From Robertkochia solimangrovi (GTDB taxonomy: Bacteria > Bacteroidota > Bacteroidia > Flavobacteriales > Flavobacteriaceae), in contig NZ_QKWN01000001.1 of NCBI RefSeq assembly GCF_007279655.1, forward strand, positions 558,001 to 622,000: 64,000 bases of DNA. The letters are read 5' to 3'. The notes below the pieces were generated by a model. The model did no database searches and was not told the DNA's origin. It saw nothing but the letters and a program-made list of their open reading frames with translations. Below are positions 52,780 to 63,406 of the stretch, piece by piece (position 1 is the first letter of the stretch; every line of letters starts with the position of its first letter). The position numbers and the translations under genes were made by a program.

Positions 52780-55551
52780 CTATGCAATGATTTTAGCTTC
52801 AAAGTTACGATGCGGATCGCAAATTTCACGAATCAGTTCGAATAGTTTTTCCTCGAAAAGTTCGAGTACTTCACGGTTGATGGCGGGATCATTCTTTTGC
52901 GATCGTGGAGCTGGCTTTAAGCCGAATTGCATGAAACCACTACTCAGATTCTTAAATGAAATGATGCCGCCTCTAACTTCTGGATATTTGAGAACCATTT
53001 CTTTTCTCATATAAGCATAGCACAATACCTGAAAAGCTTTACTGTATTTATAATCTTCAATGAGTTCATTCCAATCATGGATATGAACGTCTGACGGATT
53101 TACCTTTCCGGTTTTATAATCGATGATACGAATAACCCCGTCTTCTTCCTCGACACGATCTACCTTGCCTCTTAGTACCACAGGGAAATCAAGTCCGGGT
53201 ACGTTTAGGGGTACTTTCATATCGGTTTCTATTTCGAGAATGCGTATTTGTTTTCCTTCTTTCAGCCGGTTGGATTCCATATCCAGAAAGTTCTCAACAT
53301 AACGACGGCAAACATGGAAACTGATCAGATTCTTACCTCGTAATTGAGAGGGGTCTATATAGGTTTTAAAGAATTGTTCCTGGAGGATCTGAATCATATC
53401 GGCTCTCATTTTCTGAATATCCTCAGCGATCAGTAAGCGTCCCGTAATCGGCTTATACAGAAGTTCAAGAGTATCATGAACTATCGTTCCCATAGTGTTG
53501 GCGGCGATCGATTCTTCAACCGCCTCGGCCTCATTGATTTTCAGGATACTTTGTCGATAGAAATCCATGGGATTTCTCACAAAATTACTTAATGAAGATG
53601 GTGAGAAACCTCTGTTTGCCAGGGCGCGTAATGCCTCCATGAGGGTGTTAGATTTGGAAATATGCTCCGGTACCGCTTCTTCAGGATAGATTTCCGGAGC
53701 CGCGACCATCTCGGTGATCGTATGTGTTTCGGGATGTCTGGCTAAGATTTGCTGGATGAAACGACTTTTTTCCCCTCCATCCAGTGTATTAACTTCCGTA
53801 TTGTATAAAAGATAAATCGTGGAGGCACGTTGTAATAGTCGGTAGAAATGGTAGGTGTATACCGCATCCTTTTCTTTATACGTTGGTAGTCCGTAGGCAA
53901 CCTTGATATCAAAAGGGATAAACGAATTATTTGATTTACCTGCCGGTAAAATGCCCTCGTTCACAGAACTGATGATCACAGTATCGAAGTCCAGATTTCT
54001 ACTTTCGAGCATACCCATTAGTTGAAGTCCCTCCAGGGGCTCACCTTTGAAATCTACTGTTTCTCTGCTCATCAGATCATGGAAAAGTTTTTTTAAGGTC
54101 TTTACTGAAGAAATGCTGTTGTATTGTTGCTGGTAGGTCAGTAATTGATTGAACAGTTCGTAGAATCGGAATAAATATTCCAGAAAGACCGGATTCCGTG
54201 TTTCCTCCATACCATACAGGTATTTTAGCTTTAAAGTCCATGTAAGGCAATTCATGATCAACGCTGTAGGATTGATTTTGTAATGATCCGGAAAGAGCAG
54301 ATTCAGGTATTCGGTAAAGGTTTCTTCTTTAGAGAACTGCAACAGTTCATTTTGTTTCAGGAATAACAGGTTATTTTTTTGCAGATGAACTGTGATGTCG
54401 TTTAATATGCCTGAATCCTTAAAAGCGAATTGAACTATGGGGTTGGTGATGATGGTCATCACATCTCTGTGATTCCAGGATCCATCATTGGGTTTGGTCC
54501 ATGCTTCGATCAAATTACCAAAATGCGATGCGAACGGAGTGAGATTAAGCGGGAATCCACCGGTGACATTTACCTTTTCTATCTGGTCGGGTATGGCGTT
54601 GAGTAATGGCGTTCGAATTTGTTCATTACCCATAATAACCGCAATGTCATTAACACTGCCGGAAGGTAGACCAGAAAGCAATTCTCCTATATACTTCGCT
54701 TGTGGGACAGTTCCCGGAATACCAGTAATTTTAATTTGCTTTGGCTTACTGAAATTATCGAGTACATAATTAAACGGCTGTCCCTGAAAGTATTTCCATC
54801 CTGAGCGTATTTTTCGTAGAAATAATCCGGCGTCATGTTCCTTATCATTGATGAAAAAAGAATCGGTGTCCCAGTAGGCTTTGGATTGGGTTGTGGATAG
54901 AATTTCTTCAATGATAAGACTTTCTGCATTATTCAGTGCATTAAAGCCGATAAAATAATGAGGTGTGTCTCCATGCGCCTGGAGGTAGAATTCGAGTTGT
55001 ATCGTTGCTTCGCGGTAAAGCATACCCTGATAGCCAAGTCCTTTGGCTTGCAAGTGTTCGTTGAGGAGGAAGTAGAGTTCCTTTAATCTTTTCCAGAAAG
55101 CGAGATAATTTAATTGCAGGGGTGTTTTTTCCGGGGAGCTTGCCCAATGGAACTGATCGATCTCCTTGATCTGGAATAGATGATCGAATAGGGTGTCCGG
55201 GTCTACGAGGTATCTGTCGATCTCATTGAAATCCTGTATCATGGTTTGGGCCCAGGTACTAAAAACAAAGAGATCATCTTGCTCCTCTTTAGGGGTTATA
55301 GATCTGTATGCTTCGTAGAATTCAAATAGCAGGCGGACATTATTAATGCTTTTAAGGGTGGAGATCTCCTCGATGAATTCTTCAATGCTGAAAAGCTTCG
55401 GTGCGAAGCTTGCTTTGGTGAGGATTTGCTGCAGTTCATGTTTCAGGAAGGCTCCTGATCTTTTACTGGGAACTATAAGGATAATATCGCCGAGGTTATC
55501 GGGGTGATTTTGATAGATCTCTTCTATAACTTCAGCAAGGAATGATTTCAT
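52780..55551 (-). CDS. addB: AddB-like PD-(D/E)xK nuclease/helicase-like subunit
   Basis: 923 residues. The N-terminus IILIVPSKRSGAFLKHELQ is the degenerate helicase motif of AddB. The middle contains FDTVIISSVNEGILPAGKSN. The C-terminal nuclease is LRGKVDRVEE..IRIIDYKTGKV. The partner AddA is encoded at 58330-61449, with ompA and kbl in between, an arrangement I know from flavobacteria. Together they form a double-strand-break processing enzyme analogous to RecBCD. Assigned addB on architecture. Confidence 0.88.
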   Translation of the reverse strand: MKSFLAEVIEEIYQNHPDNLGDIILIVPSKRSGAFLKHELQQILTKASFAPKLFSIEEFIEEISTLKSINNVRLLFEFYEAYRSITPKEEQDDLFVFSTWAQTMIQDFNEIDRYLVDPDTLFDHLFQIKEIDQFHWASSPEKTPLQLNYLAFWKRLKELYFLLNEHLQAKGLGYQGMLYREATIQLEFYLQAHGDTPHYFIGFNALNNAESLIIEEILSTTQSKAYWDTDSFFINDKEHDAGLFLRKIRSGWKYFQGQPFNYVLDNFSKPKQIKITGIPGTVPQAKYIGELLSGLPSGSVNDIAVIMGNEQIRTPLLNAIPDQIEKVNVTGGFPLNLTPFASHFGNLIEAWTKPNDGSWNHRDVMTIITNPIVQFAFKDSGILNDITVHLQKNNLLFLKQNELLQFSKEETFTEYLNLLFPDHYKINPTALIMNCLTWTLKLKYLYGMEETRNPVFLEYLFRFYELFNQLLTYQQQYNSISSVKTLKKLFHDLMSRETVDFKGEPLEGLQLMGMLESRNLDFDTVIISSVNEGILPAGKSNNSFIPFDIKVAYGLPTYKEKDAVYTYHFYRLLQRASTIYLLYNTEVNTLDGGEKSRFIQQILARHPETHTITEMVAAPEIYPEEAVPEHISKSNTLMEALRALANRGFSPSSLSNFVRNPMDFYRQSILKINEAEAVEESIAANTMGTIVHDTLELLYKPITGRLLIAEDIQKMRADMIQILQEQFFKTYIDPSQLRGKNLISFHVCRRYVENFLDMESNRLKEGKQIRILEIETDMKVPLNVPGLDFPVVLRGKVDRVEEEDGVIRIIDYKTGKVNPSDVHIHDWNELIEDYKYSKAFQVLCYAYMRKEMVLKYPEVRGGIISFKNLSSGFMQFGLKPAPRSQKNDPAINREVLELFEEKLFELIREICDPHRNFEAKIIA

Positions 55552-55586
55552 GAGGTCGTAATTATAAGCAGTGCTTAAAAATAAAA

Positions 55587-55614
55587 AAAACGCTCCGGAT
55601 TTCCGGAGCGTTTT
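55587..55614 (-). terminator. Terminator of ompA
   Basis: Perfect stem AAAACGCTCCGGA/TCCGGAGCGTTTT with a TT loop, and a T-rich tail on the minus strand, between ompA and addB. Confidence 0.85.
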
Positions 55615-55637
55615 CTATATGATTTGACCTCTTAAAA

Positions 55638-56999
55638 TTATTCTTTAACGAGGTTGATCTCTACACGTCTGTTTTGACGTCTACCATCTCTGGTAGCATT
55701 AGAAGCGATTGGTTTAGTCTCACCGTATCCTTCAGAAGTTAATCTGTCAGATGCGATTCCGTGAGATTCAAGGTATGCTTCAACTGCATTAGCTCTTTCT
55801 TTAGAGAGTCTCATGTTAAGAGCATCAGATCCTGAACTGTCAGTGTGACCTTCGATGTGGAACTTAGAGTTTGGATACTGAGTAAGGATAGCGATGATAT
55901 CACCAAGAACTTTTTCAGAGTCAGCTTTGATAGATGACTTACCTATATCGAACAGGATGGTTTTCGCATATTCGTTAAGGGCTTTCTGAACTTCCTCAGT
56001 TACTTCAGGACATCCGTTGTTGGCTACAGTTCCTACTTTGTCCGGACAAAGATCATCTTTATCTGGAATTCCGTCACCGTCTCTGTCTGGCCAAGGACAA
56101 CCATTGTTTTCAGCTGGTCCTGCTTCGTTAGGACATTCGTCTTTGTTATCTGGAACTCCGTCACCATCTGAATCAGGACATCCGTTGAATTCTTTAAGAC
56201 CAGGAACTTCAGGACAATCGTCTAAGTTATCTGGAACTCCGTCACCGTCTGAATCAGGACAACCATTGAACTCAAGCGGACCTGCTTCGTTAGGACAAGC
56301 ATCTTTAGAATCTTCGATACCGTCACCATCTGAATCAGGACAACCGTTGAAAGCTGCAAGTCCTGCTACTTCTGGACAAGCATCATCTTTGTCATAGATT
56401 CCGTCACCGTCAGTGTCAGTTCCTCCGAAACGGATAGAAAGACCTGCAAGATGCTGGAAGTGTGGTACACCATAATCTTCAAAAGCATGCTTGTAAGTAG
56501 ACTGGATGTTAAGACCAAGATTTTCAGTAAACCAGAAATTGAAACCAAGACCTCCGTTAAGAGTTCCGGCACCGATTTCATCGATCCAGGTATAACCACC
56601 ACCGATCTCGATATAAGGCTCAATAGTAGTACCCTGAACAAAGGTATACTTGATGGTACCGTCTACTGCATAGTGCGACAGATCATCAGCATCCATATCA
56701 CCTAACTTGTCAATTTTGTTTAGTGATCCTCTGATTCCAACAGAAAAACCGTCTCCAACGTAACGAGAAACCGCTACTGTTGAAATAGATGGAAGAATGT
56801 TCCAGTGGTCACTTACGTTAAAATACTCATCAAACCATGTTCCGGCATATGACTTGTCTGAATTAGTTGGATAAACGTCGATTGCGTTCGCTCCGAAACT
56901 CACTTGCCAGGGATTGTTCTTGTCCTGAGCATTTATGCTGCTTAGTCCGGTAAACAGCAGACAAGCAACTAATAATTTGCTGAGATGTTTCATGTTCAA
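55638..56999 (-). CDS. OmpA-family outer-membrane protein with thrombospondin type-3 repeats
   Basis: 453 residues. Signal ([18 protein letters not shown]), an N-terminal eight-stranded barrel region to about residue 195, five calcium-binding TSP3-like repeats (each DxDGDGxxDxxDxCP, about 196-330), and a C-terminal peptidoglycan-binding OmpA domain ([44 protein letters not shown]). It links the outer membrane to the cell wall; the Cys-rich calcium repeats stiffen the linker. This fusion is a common major outer-membrane protein form in Bacteroidota. Confidence 0.95.
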   Translation of the reverse strand: MNMKHLSKLLVACLLFTGLSSINAQDKNNPWQVSFGANAIDVYPTNSDKSYAGTWFDEYFNVSDHWNILPSISTVAVSRYVGDGFSVGIRGSLNKIDKLGDMDADDLSHYAVDGTIKYTFVQGTTIEPYIEIGGGYTWIDEIGAGTLNGGLGFNFWFTENLGLNIQSTYKHAFEDYGVPHFQHLAGLSIRFGGTDTDGDGIYDKDDACPEVAGLAAFNGCPDSDGDGIEDSKDACPNEAGPLEFNGCPDSDGDGVPDNLDDCPEVPGLKEFNGCPDSDGDGVPDNKDECPNEAGPAENNGCPWPDRDGDGIPDKDDLCPDKVGTVANNGCPEVTEEVQKALNEYAKTILFDIGKSSIKADSEKVLGDIIAILTQYPNSKFHIEGHTDSSGSDALNMRLSKERANAVEAYLESHGIASDRLTSEGYGETKPIASNATRDGRRQNRRVEINLVKE

Positions 57000-57102
57000 T
57001 TATTTAATTTTAAGTGTTAATTTAATAACAAATGTAAGTCGTTACAACTTATTAACAAAAACAATTGTATAATTTTTTGGTAATTTCAGAAATATATATG
57101 GG

Positions 57103-58296
57103 TTAAACAAGTCCGAGTTCCCTTCCAACTTCTGTAAATGCAACTATCGCTTTATCAAGGTGTTGCTGTGTGTGGGCTGCGGATAATTGTACTCGAATGC
57201 GCGCTTTGTTTTTCGGAACTACCGGGTAGAAAAACCCTATCACATAGATACCTTTTTTCAACAATTTGTCAGCCATTATTTGTGAAAGTTTGGCATCATA
57301 GAGCATAACCGGTACAATCGCCGAATCACCGTCAATTATCTCAAAACCAGCACTTTTCATGCCTTTTTTGAAATATTCGGTATTCCATTCAAGTTTGTCT
57401 CGTAACGATGTATCTTCTGACAGCATATCGAAAACTTTAATCGATGCACCGACGATTGCGGGAGCTAATGAGTTCGAAAACAAATAGGGTCGTGAACGTT
57501 GTCTTAAGATTTCGATGATCTCTTTTTTACCGGTCGTATAACCTCCCATCGCTCCGCCAAGAGCTTTTCCAAGAGTACCGGTAATGATGTCAATTCGGCC
57601 CATCACGTCTTTTTCCTCTAATGTCCCTCTACCGGTTTCGCCTATAAAACCAGCTGCATGGCACTCATCGATCATAACCATTGCATCATATTGATCGGCG
57701 AGGTCACAGATCTTATCCAGCGGAGCAACCAGACCATCCATCGAAAATACCCCATCTGTAACGATGATCTTGAATCTTGCCCCGTCAGCATTCGCTTGTT
57801 TTAACTGAGCTTCAAGATCTTCCATGTTGCTGTTCTCATAACGGTATCTTTTTGCTTTACAAAGGCGAACTCCGTCGATAATTGAGGCATGATTGAGCGA
57901 GTCCGAAATGATCGCATCCTCAGCGGTTAAAAGGGGTTCAAATACACCTCCGTTAGCGTCGAATGCCGCCGCATATAGAATCGTATCTTCGGTCCCGTAA
58001 AAGTCTGCAATCTTTTGCTCAAGTTCCTTGTGAATATCTTGAGTTCCACATATAAAGCGTACCGAAGACATTCCGAATCCATGTGTGTCCATGGCATCCT
58101 TGGCTGCCTGTATCACTTCCGGATGAGAGGAAAGTCCGAGGTAGTTATTCGCACAGAAATTGATCACTCTTTCGCCGGTTGAGATTGTTATTTCGGCACC
58201 TTGTGGAGAAGTGATGATCCTTTCTTTCTTGTAAAGACCTGCTTCTTTTATTTCCTGGAGTTCTTTTTCCAGATGTTGCTTGATATTACCGTACAT
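57103..58296 (-). CDS. kbl: Glycine C-acetyltransferase (2-amino-3-ketobutyrate CoA ligase)
   Basis: 397 residues, PLP-dependent alpha-oxoamine synthase. N-terminal [15 protein letters not shown], the PLP-binding Lys in [15 protein letters not shown] and His in [10 protein letters not shown]. Converts 2-amino-3-ketobutyrate and CoA to glycine and acetyl-CoA in threonine breakdown. No threonine dehydrogenase lies next to it. Strong family match and full length. Confidence 0.95.
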   Translation of the reverse strand: MYGNIKQHLEKELQEIKEAGLYKKERIITSPQGAEITISTGERVINFCANNYLGLSSHPEVIQAAKDAMDTHGFGMSSVRFICGTQDIHKELEQKIADFYGTEDTILYAAAFDANGGVFEPLLTAEDAIISDSLNHASIIDGVRLCKAKRYRYENSNMEDLEAQLKQANADGARFKIIVTDGVFSMDGLVAPLDKICDLADQYDAMVMIDECHAAGFIGETGRGTLEEKDVMGRIDIITGTLGKALGGAMGGYTTGKKEIIEILRQRSRPYLFSNSLAPAIVGASIKVFDMLSEDTSLRDKLEWNTEYFKKGMKSAGFEIIDGDSAIVPVMLYDAKLSQIMADKLLKKGIYVIGFFYPVVPKNKARIRVQLSAAHTQQHLDKAIVAFTEVGRELGLV

Positions 58297-58329
58297 AAAT
58301 GTTTTTTTACAAAGGTAATAAACATAAAA

Positions 58330-61300
58330 CTACAGGCATTCCTGAACTGAAATTTCCGTGTCGATATAAACCAAAAGTTTGTCTGCGATCTCATACCCCA
58401 TGCTTTTTAGGGTTTCCGCATAACGGCTGACTTGCAAGTGATGATTTGTATGAGGAGATCCGGTTTTGTAATCGATGATGCTTACGCGCCCTTTTGCGAT
58501 GACAAATCGATCCGGGATCAGGATCTGACCTTCTTTGCTGATCAACTCTCTTTCGTTATAACTTTTTACGTCGCTGTTATAAAGATGTTTTAACTTAGGG
58601 TGATTGAGTACTCCTGTGAGGAATTCGATGGTCTCTTCCATCTCATCCGATCTGATCTTTCCACTGTGAAGCGCCTCTTCCACGATCATATCGATGTCTT
58701 CCGGTCTGTGAATTCCGGAAAGCAGCTGGTGGTAGAGTAAACCTTTGTCGATCGCACTTTGTTGTACACTTCCCCATAATGAACCAGCTCTTGTGACCAT
58801 TTCGAAACGATGATGAAGTCCGGCATTGCTTATAAAAGGGATTCCGGCAGGAGGAACTGCTACCTTTCTGTTGAGGTGATCTGCGCTGACTTTAGGTACT
58901 CCGATCTCATAGGTGAGTTTTCCCTCTTCCCAAAGGGAAATGCTTTTAAGATAATTGATGAGAAGCCCGGAATAGGTATTGGTTCTTTCAATTCCCTTTG
59001 TATCCAGATCAAGATTTCCAAGTATATACAGCCGTTCAACAGGTCTTGTGAGCGCCACATAGAAAATATTGAAACTATCCAGTTCCAGATGTTCGCGATG
59101 TGATGTATAAAGTGCCGCTCCATACGCGTTAAGATTTTCAAGATCCTTGTTCAGGCTGATCAGGGCATTCGATATCCCATAGGCTTCTTTATTTACGGGA
59201 AACCAGGTCAATGAGGCTTTATCATGGTAAATATCATTGTTGGCAAACGGATAGATCACTATTGGAAATTCCAGTCCTTTTGACTTATGGATCGTCATGA
59301 TCTGAACCGCTCCACTATGCTGCGGTGGGTTGATACTCCATTTGTTATTATGCTGTTCCCAATGATCGATAAAATTGCTTAGGTCACTATTGTCAGATTC
59401 CGTGAATTCGAGAGCCTTGTCTAGAAAAGTCTGAAGATAGGCTCCGGATTCGTTTTGCAACTGAAAGCTGTCGACTGCATATTCCAGTGCATTGTAAAAA
59501 GGTAGCTGCACAAAAGTTCCTGTCTCGAATCCATAGGGTTCAAAGATCTTCTGCGGATGTTCAGTGCGATCCTTCAGGTACATGTGCCGGTCCTGAGCAT
59601 CCTCTTTTGAGGCGGCGTACCATGCAAGGCGAAACCTGTTTTCCCGATCTTCCGGGTTTACAAAATAACGGATCAGATCTGTCAGGAAATTCACGGCCGG
59701 GTTATGCTTTAATAACAACGACTCTGCAGAAATCACCGGAATAGATTCATTATTCAGGTGTGTAGCCAGACTAACCCCTTGTTGATTGGTTCTGCAAAGA
59801 ATACAGATATCACCATAAGGGTATCCCTGAGCTTTAAGGTCATTGATTATATCGGTGGTTCGCATGCAAAAATCTTCGGTGGTACTGGCATCTTTTTCAA
59901 GAAACGTCATGCTGATAAATCCACCTGGTTTTTCATTGGTTTCCTGTGAACTATAACGATGAAAAAGTTCCCGATAGGAATCGTTAGTAATAAATTGCGA
60001 AGCGTGAACAAAGAAGCCATTATTGAAATTAACGATAGTATCATGACTTCGGTAGTTTACAGGGAGGTTGGCTACCTCTGGCAGGAGTTGAAACGGACTC
60101 TTTTTTTGGTAGAGGTCTATGAATTGTTCAGCCTTCCCGCCTCTCCAGCGATATATGGCTTGTTTGGCATCTCCAACGATCAACAGACTACCCTGTTTTC
60201 CTCCAACAGCTTCTGTTTCCAGTGCATTCGAAATCAAGGGTTGCATATTTTGCCATTGCATGGCCGAAGTGTCCTGAAATTCATCGATAAAATAGTTTCT
60301 GTATTTTTCTCCGAGACGTTCATATATAAAGGGGGCGGGTTGATCGGCGATCGCTTCACTGATAAGCTTGTTGAAGTCTGAGATCAACACCTGACTCCGG
60401 TCTTCTTTGATCATTTCAATTTCTTTTTGCATAGCTCCTAAAAGAGCCAGCGGCGTAAGGTTCCTGTAGAAATTGACCGAAAATTTTCGTTGTGCCATTC
60501 CTTGTTGAACCAATTGCAGGCATTCGGCAATTGCCGGACGTAAACCGTCGATGGTGGCAGCTTTATCAGGAGCCAGCGTCTTATTGTATATCGACGCATT
60601 TTCCGGGTCCCCAACCCATGCCGCCGAACTGGTCGCATTCATGTCTCCATCGGCTATTTTCCTGAAATAATTGGGAAGCGTACTCCGGGTAAAATCAGTG
60701 AATTCAAGTCCGTTCTCAACAAATTTCTCAAGAAGACCCTGAGCCGCACCGGAGATCATGGATTCAATGTCTTTGACCGAATTGAGGAGCTTTTTTTTCA
60801 ATGCTATCAAATGGTCTGAATCGGTTTCCTGAAGTTCTTTAAGAATTTCGGTATCGGTTTCCCGTATCAGAAGTTGTCCGATCTTTCGAAGGTCACCGGA
60901 TACATCCCAGCTTTTGTCTTCATCAGCCTTTTCCAGTGAATATTCGATGAGAGCATTACTGATGAACTCGTCTTCTCCGGTTCTGTAGATCAGATTATCG
61001 ATGGCTTCATTCAATAAACTTTCTGTATCGAGAACCACTTCGAAATTTGAAGGTAATTTAAGGTCATGTGCAAATGTTCGCAACAACCGATGATTGAACT
61101 TATCGATGGTAACGATATCGAAGAAGGCATAATTGTGTAAAATGCGATGCAGGACATTCTGTGAGCGAAGGTGTAGTGTTTCCTTGCTTACTGCCAGTTC
61201 TTCACTTAACTGGATGAACATCGGGTCTTCACTTTCAAGGATTCCGGGAGTAGCGAAATTGCTTAGATTTTTCAACACACGTTCCTTCATTTCCGTTACG

Positions 61301-61449
61301 GCTTTGTTCGTGAAGGTGATCGCGAGTATTTGTTTGAACTGATCGGTATAGGAAGAGGCAAGTAGCAGCGACAGATACTGCTTTACCAGAGTGTATGTCT
61401 TTCCTGCTCCGGCCGAGGCGTTGTAGATCTTGAAAGCTGGTTTATTCAA
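58330..61449 (-). CDS. addA: AddA-like UvrD-family helicase-nuclease
   Basis: 1039 residues. Walker A NASAGAGKTYTL at the N-terminus, IDEFQDTSAMQW (motif II region), GDAKQAIYRWRGG, VALTRPVERLYIL, TIHKSKGLEFPIV, and a C-terminal RecB-like nuclease domain (VSIIDYKTGSPH). Processes double-strand breaks with AddB (52780-55551). It lies 34 bases from kbl on the same strand. Confidence 0.92.
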   Translation of the reverse strand: MNKPAFKIYNASAGAGKTYTLVKQYLSLLLASSYTDQFKQILAITFTNKAVTEMKERVLKNLSNFATPGILESEDPMFIQLSEELAVSKETLHLRSQNVLHRILHNYAFFDIVTIDKFNHRLLRTFAHDLKLPSNFEVVLDTESLLNEAIDNLIYRTGEDEFISNALIEYSLEKADEDKSWDVSGDLRKIGQLLIRETDTEILKELQETDSDHLIALKKKLLNSVKDIESMISGAAQGLLEKFVENGLEFTDFTRSTLPNYFRKIADGDMNATSSAAWVGDPENASIYNKTLAPDKAATIDGLRPAIAECLQLVQQGMAQRKFSVNFYRNLTPLALLGAMQKEIEMIKEDRSQVLISDFNKLISEAIADQPAPFIYERLGEKYRNYFIDEFQDTSAMQWQNMQPLISNALETEAVGGKQGSLLIVGDAKQAIYRWRGGKAEQFIDLYQKKSPFQLLPEVANLPVNYRSHDTIVNFNNGFFVHASQFITNDSYRELFHRYSSQETNEKPGGFISMTFLEKDASTTEDFCMRTTDIINDLKAQGYPYGDICILCRTNQQGVSLATHLNNESIPVISAESLLLKHNPAVNFLTDLIRYFVNPEDRENRFRLAWYAASKEDAQDRHMYLKDRTEHPQKIFEPYGFETGTFVQLPFYNALEYAVDSFQLQNESGAYLQTFLDKALEFTESDNSDLSNFIDHWEQHNNKWSINPPQHSGAVQIMTIHKSKGLEFPIVIYPFANNDIYHDKASLTWFPVNKEAYGISNALISLNKDLENLNAYGAALYTSHREHLELDSFNIFYVALTRPVERLYILGNLDLDTKGIERTNTYSGLLINYLKSISLWEEGKLTYEIGVPKVSADHLNRKVAVPPAGIPFISNAGLHHRFEMVTRAGSLWGSVQQSAIDKGLLYHQLLSGIHRPEDIDMIVEEALHSGKIRSDEMEETIEFLTGVLNHPKLKHLYNSDVKSYNERELISKEGQILIPDRFVIAKGRVSIIDYKTGSPHTNHHLQVSRYAETLKSMGYEIADKLLVYIDTEISVQECL

Positions 61450-61517
61450 TGCTTTTCGTTTTACTGCAAAGTAATAATTCTCGTTTAGTTTTTCATGGGT
61501 GTCCGGTTAAAATATTC

Positions 61518-61645
61518 TGGTCTGCTGGCGTACAGGAAAGTGTCGATCCTGACTACCGCAGGCCAAAGGCGGGATCGACACTATTTATGGACTTTAGCCC
61601 ATAATGCTAGCGTGAGCTGTGGTGAAAATGTCTTCTTAGGCTCAG
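61518..61645. repeat. Dispersed intergenic repeat, second family, copy 2
   Basis: Shares GGTCTGCTGGCG and CTGTGGTGAAAATGTCTTCTTAGGCTCAG-like text with 32217-32280; a palindrome is inserted between the two parts. Confidence 0.5.
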
Positions 61646-61906
61646 TTATTGAATGTATTCTCGTAGTATAAAAAGTGAGGGTCTGCTTTTAGAATTATGG
61701 AATTTTCCCCGGACAGCAATGCAGTATACAGTGAAGCAGTAAATAGTGAAGCAGTAAGCTTTAAGCTGTATGCTGTTTTCTGTTACCTGTTACCTTGTAA
61801 CGTGTCACCCTGTAACATAAATCCTTAATCCATAATCCATTTTCCGTAGCCCATGTAATATCCAGTTCTTAACAAATTATTATCATGATTTGTTTAAGTT
61901 TATGTG

Positions 61907-61914
61907 TAAATTTG
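61907..61914 (+). promoter_or_regulatory. -7 element of sod
   Basis: TAAATTTG (TAnnTTTG), 36 bases before the ATG at 61951. Confidence 0.55.
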
Positions 61915-61950
61915 AGTAACAGATTTTATTAACCAAAAAATTAATACAAA

Positions 61951-62559
61951 ATGGCATTTGAATTACCAAAACTTCCATATGCATATGATGCGCTGGAGCC
62001 GAATATCGACGCCCGTACTATGGAGATCCACCATACTAAACACCACAGCGGATATACTACAAAACTCAATGGAGCGGTTGAAGGAACTGATCTGGCTGGT
62101 AAAAGTATCGAAGAGATCCTGAAAGGACTTGATATGAGCAATGGAGCCGTTCGTAATAATGGAGGCGGATATTATAACCATAACCTTTTCTGGGAGGTGA
62201 TGTCTCCTGATGGAGGAGGTAAGCCATCGGGTGAACTGGCAGAAGCGATCGATGCTGCTTTCGGATCATTCGATAGTTTTAAAACAGAATTTTCTAACGC
62301 AGCTGCAACCCGATTCGGTTCCGGATGGGCTTGGTTGTGTGTTCATAAAGGAGGTAAACTTGAAGTTTGCTCTACACCAAATCAGGATAACCCCTTAATG
62401 CCCGGAGTTGGGTGTGAAGGTTTTCCTGTTCTCGGAATTGATGTTTGGGAACACGCGTATTATCTAAACTACCAGAACAGAAGACCTGATTATATCGAAT
62501 CATTCTTCAATGTTATAAACTGGAGTAAGGTTGCTGAACTTTATGCAGCGAATAAATAA
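61951..62559 (+). CDS. sodA: Superoxide dismutase, Fe/Mn type
   Basis: 202 residues. N-terminal [15 protein letters not shown]; metal ligands His in MEIHHTKHH and [13 protein letters not shown], Asp and His in DVWEHAYYL. The features QDNPL and [10 protein letters not shown] lean toward the Mn form, but Fe versus Mn cannot be settled by sequence. Removes superoxide in the cytosol. Followed by a strong terminator. Confidence 0.95.
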   Translation: MAFELPKLPYAYDALEPNIDARTMEIHHTKHHSGYTTKLNGAVEGTDLAGKSIEEILKGLDMSNGAVRNNGGGYYNHNLFWEVMSPDGGGKPSGELAEAIDAAFGSFDSFKTEFSNAAATRFGSGWAWLCVHKGGKLEVCSTPNQDNPLMPGVGCEGFPVLGIDVWEHAYYLNYQNRRPDYIESFFNVINWSKVAELYAANK

Positions 62560-62583
62560 GAGATAGTTGTAAAAAACGCAATG

Positions 62584-62612
62584 AAAAAGGCGCCATTTGG
62601 CGCCTTTTTTTG
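62584..62612 (+). terminator. Terminator of sod
   Basis: AAAAAGGCGCC pairs with GGCGCCTTTTT around an ATTT loop, followed by a T-run, 24 bases after the sod stop. Confidence 0.9.
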
Positions 62613-62696
62613 TGTTTATTGTTTAAGGAGGTTTTCTTCTGGGTATAATTTCATTATTTTAATTAGACCCCTCTGAAGAAAACGAATTATCGTTAT

Positions 62697-63290
62697 TTAA
62701 CGATTTGGTTTGTTCAGGTGTTGCAGATAGAGATCGAACTGAATATCGATCTCATCTTTCACCTTGATCATACCCATTACCTTGGTCGGAGGTTCGATTC
62801 CGTAATCATTGAGGTCAACCATCAGACTACCGGTTACGTGATAATCAGCTTGCTTATCGACCTTAACCGGGATCTCATACGTATTCGATTTATCTACGAT
62901 CTCGATCTCTACGGTTGCGGTGAAATCGTTGGGAGTAGCCTGATCTCCATCCAGCTTTTTAAGTTCAAGTGTGATATACGGATGCTCTTCTGTTCGTAGT
63001 AATTTATGAAAGTCCTTGTTGATGGCCTTACCTCCACAATCAAAGTTCTTATTGTTCAGGATCAGGGTGGCCGCATCGAATTTCACATGTTTTCCATGTC
63101 CGTGATATGCTATCCGGTGTGGATCGCTGAGATCAGCGATGTCATAATCACAGGTGAAGGTATTCACGTTGGTCTTTCCGACGATCCTAAGGGTACTTTT
63201 GGAGGTGATCCCTACCACTACCGTATTTACAGTGTCAGATCCGAATGACAATAATGTTAATGAAACCAGAAGAACTAAGAGCCTTTTCAT
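62697..63290 (-). CDS. YceI family periplasmic protein
   Basis: 197 residues with a signal peptide (LLVLLVSLTLLSFG). The YceI lipocalin-like fold is marked by TSKSTLRIVGKTNVNTFTCDYD, then RIAYHGHGKHVKFDAATL and the C-terminal IKVKDEIDIQFDLYL. YceI proteins bind isoprenoid or lipid ligands in the periplasm. It is transcribed in the same direction as the porin at the right edge, downstream of it. Confidence 0.85.
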   Translation of the reverse strand: MKRLLVLLVSLTLLSFGSDTVNTVVVGITSKSTLRIVGKTNVNTFTCDYDIADLSDPHRIAYHGHGKHVKFDAATLILNNKNFDCGGKAINKDFHKLLRTEEHPYITLELKKLDGDQATPNDFTATVEIEIVDKSNTYEIPVKVDKQADYHVTGSLMVDLNDYGIEPPTKVMGMIKVKDEIDIQFDLYLQHLNKPNR

Positions 63291-63328
63291 CTTTGAAATT
63301 TTTATAGAATTTACAAATTCAAAAAGAA

Positions 63329-63371
63329 AAAGACAAGCCTGATTATCATTAAGATACCGGGCCTGTCTTCT
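63329..63371 (-). terminator. Terminator of the edge porin
   Basis: Imperfect stem AGACAAGCC...GGCCTGTCT with a T-rich tail on the minus strand, between the porin stop (63407) and the YceI start (63290). Confidence 0.5.
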
Positions 63372-63406
63372 TCACCATGTCAAATTAAAATAGATTCTTT
63401 TTTCGT

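Larger units (their letters stand above)
61450..61950. other. Gene-free spacer before sod
   Basis: Holds a second-family dispersed repeat copy (61518-61645), with an 11-bp inverted repeat AGTGTCGATCC/GGATCGACACT (61539-61582) embedded in it, CAGTGAAGCAGTAAA low-complexity text (61717-61790) and the sod promoter. No gene seen. Confidence 0.65.

Noticed and set aside
56017-56397. 126-codon Ser/Pro-rich plus-strand frame opposite ompA
   Set aside because: It is the antisense of the calcium repeats, which explains its periodic composition.
61741-61820. Possible CRISPR-like array from repeated CAGTGAAGCAGTAAA/TTCTGTTACCTGTTACC text
   Set aside because: The units are not regular in length or spacing, no spacers are definable and no cas genes are present. 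Similar text at 34121-34200 and 36826-36880 shows it to be low-complexity intergenic sequence.
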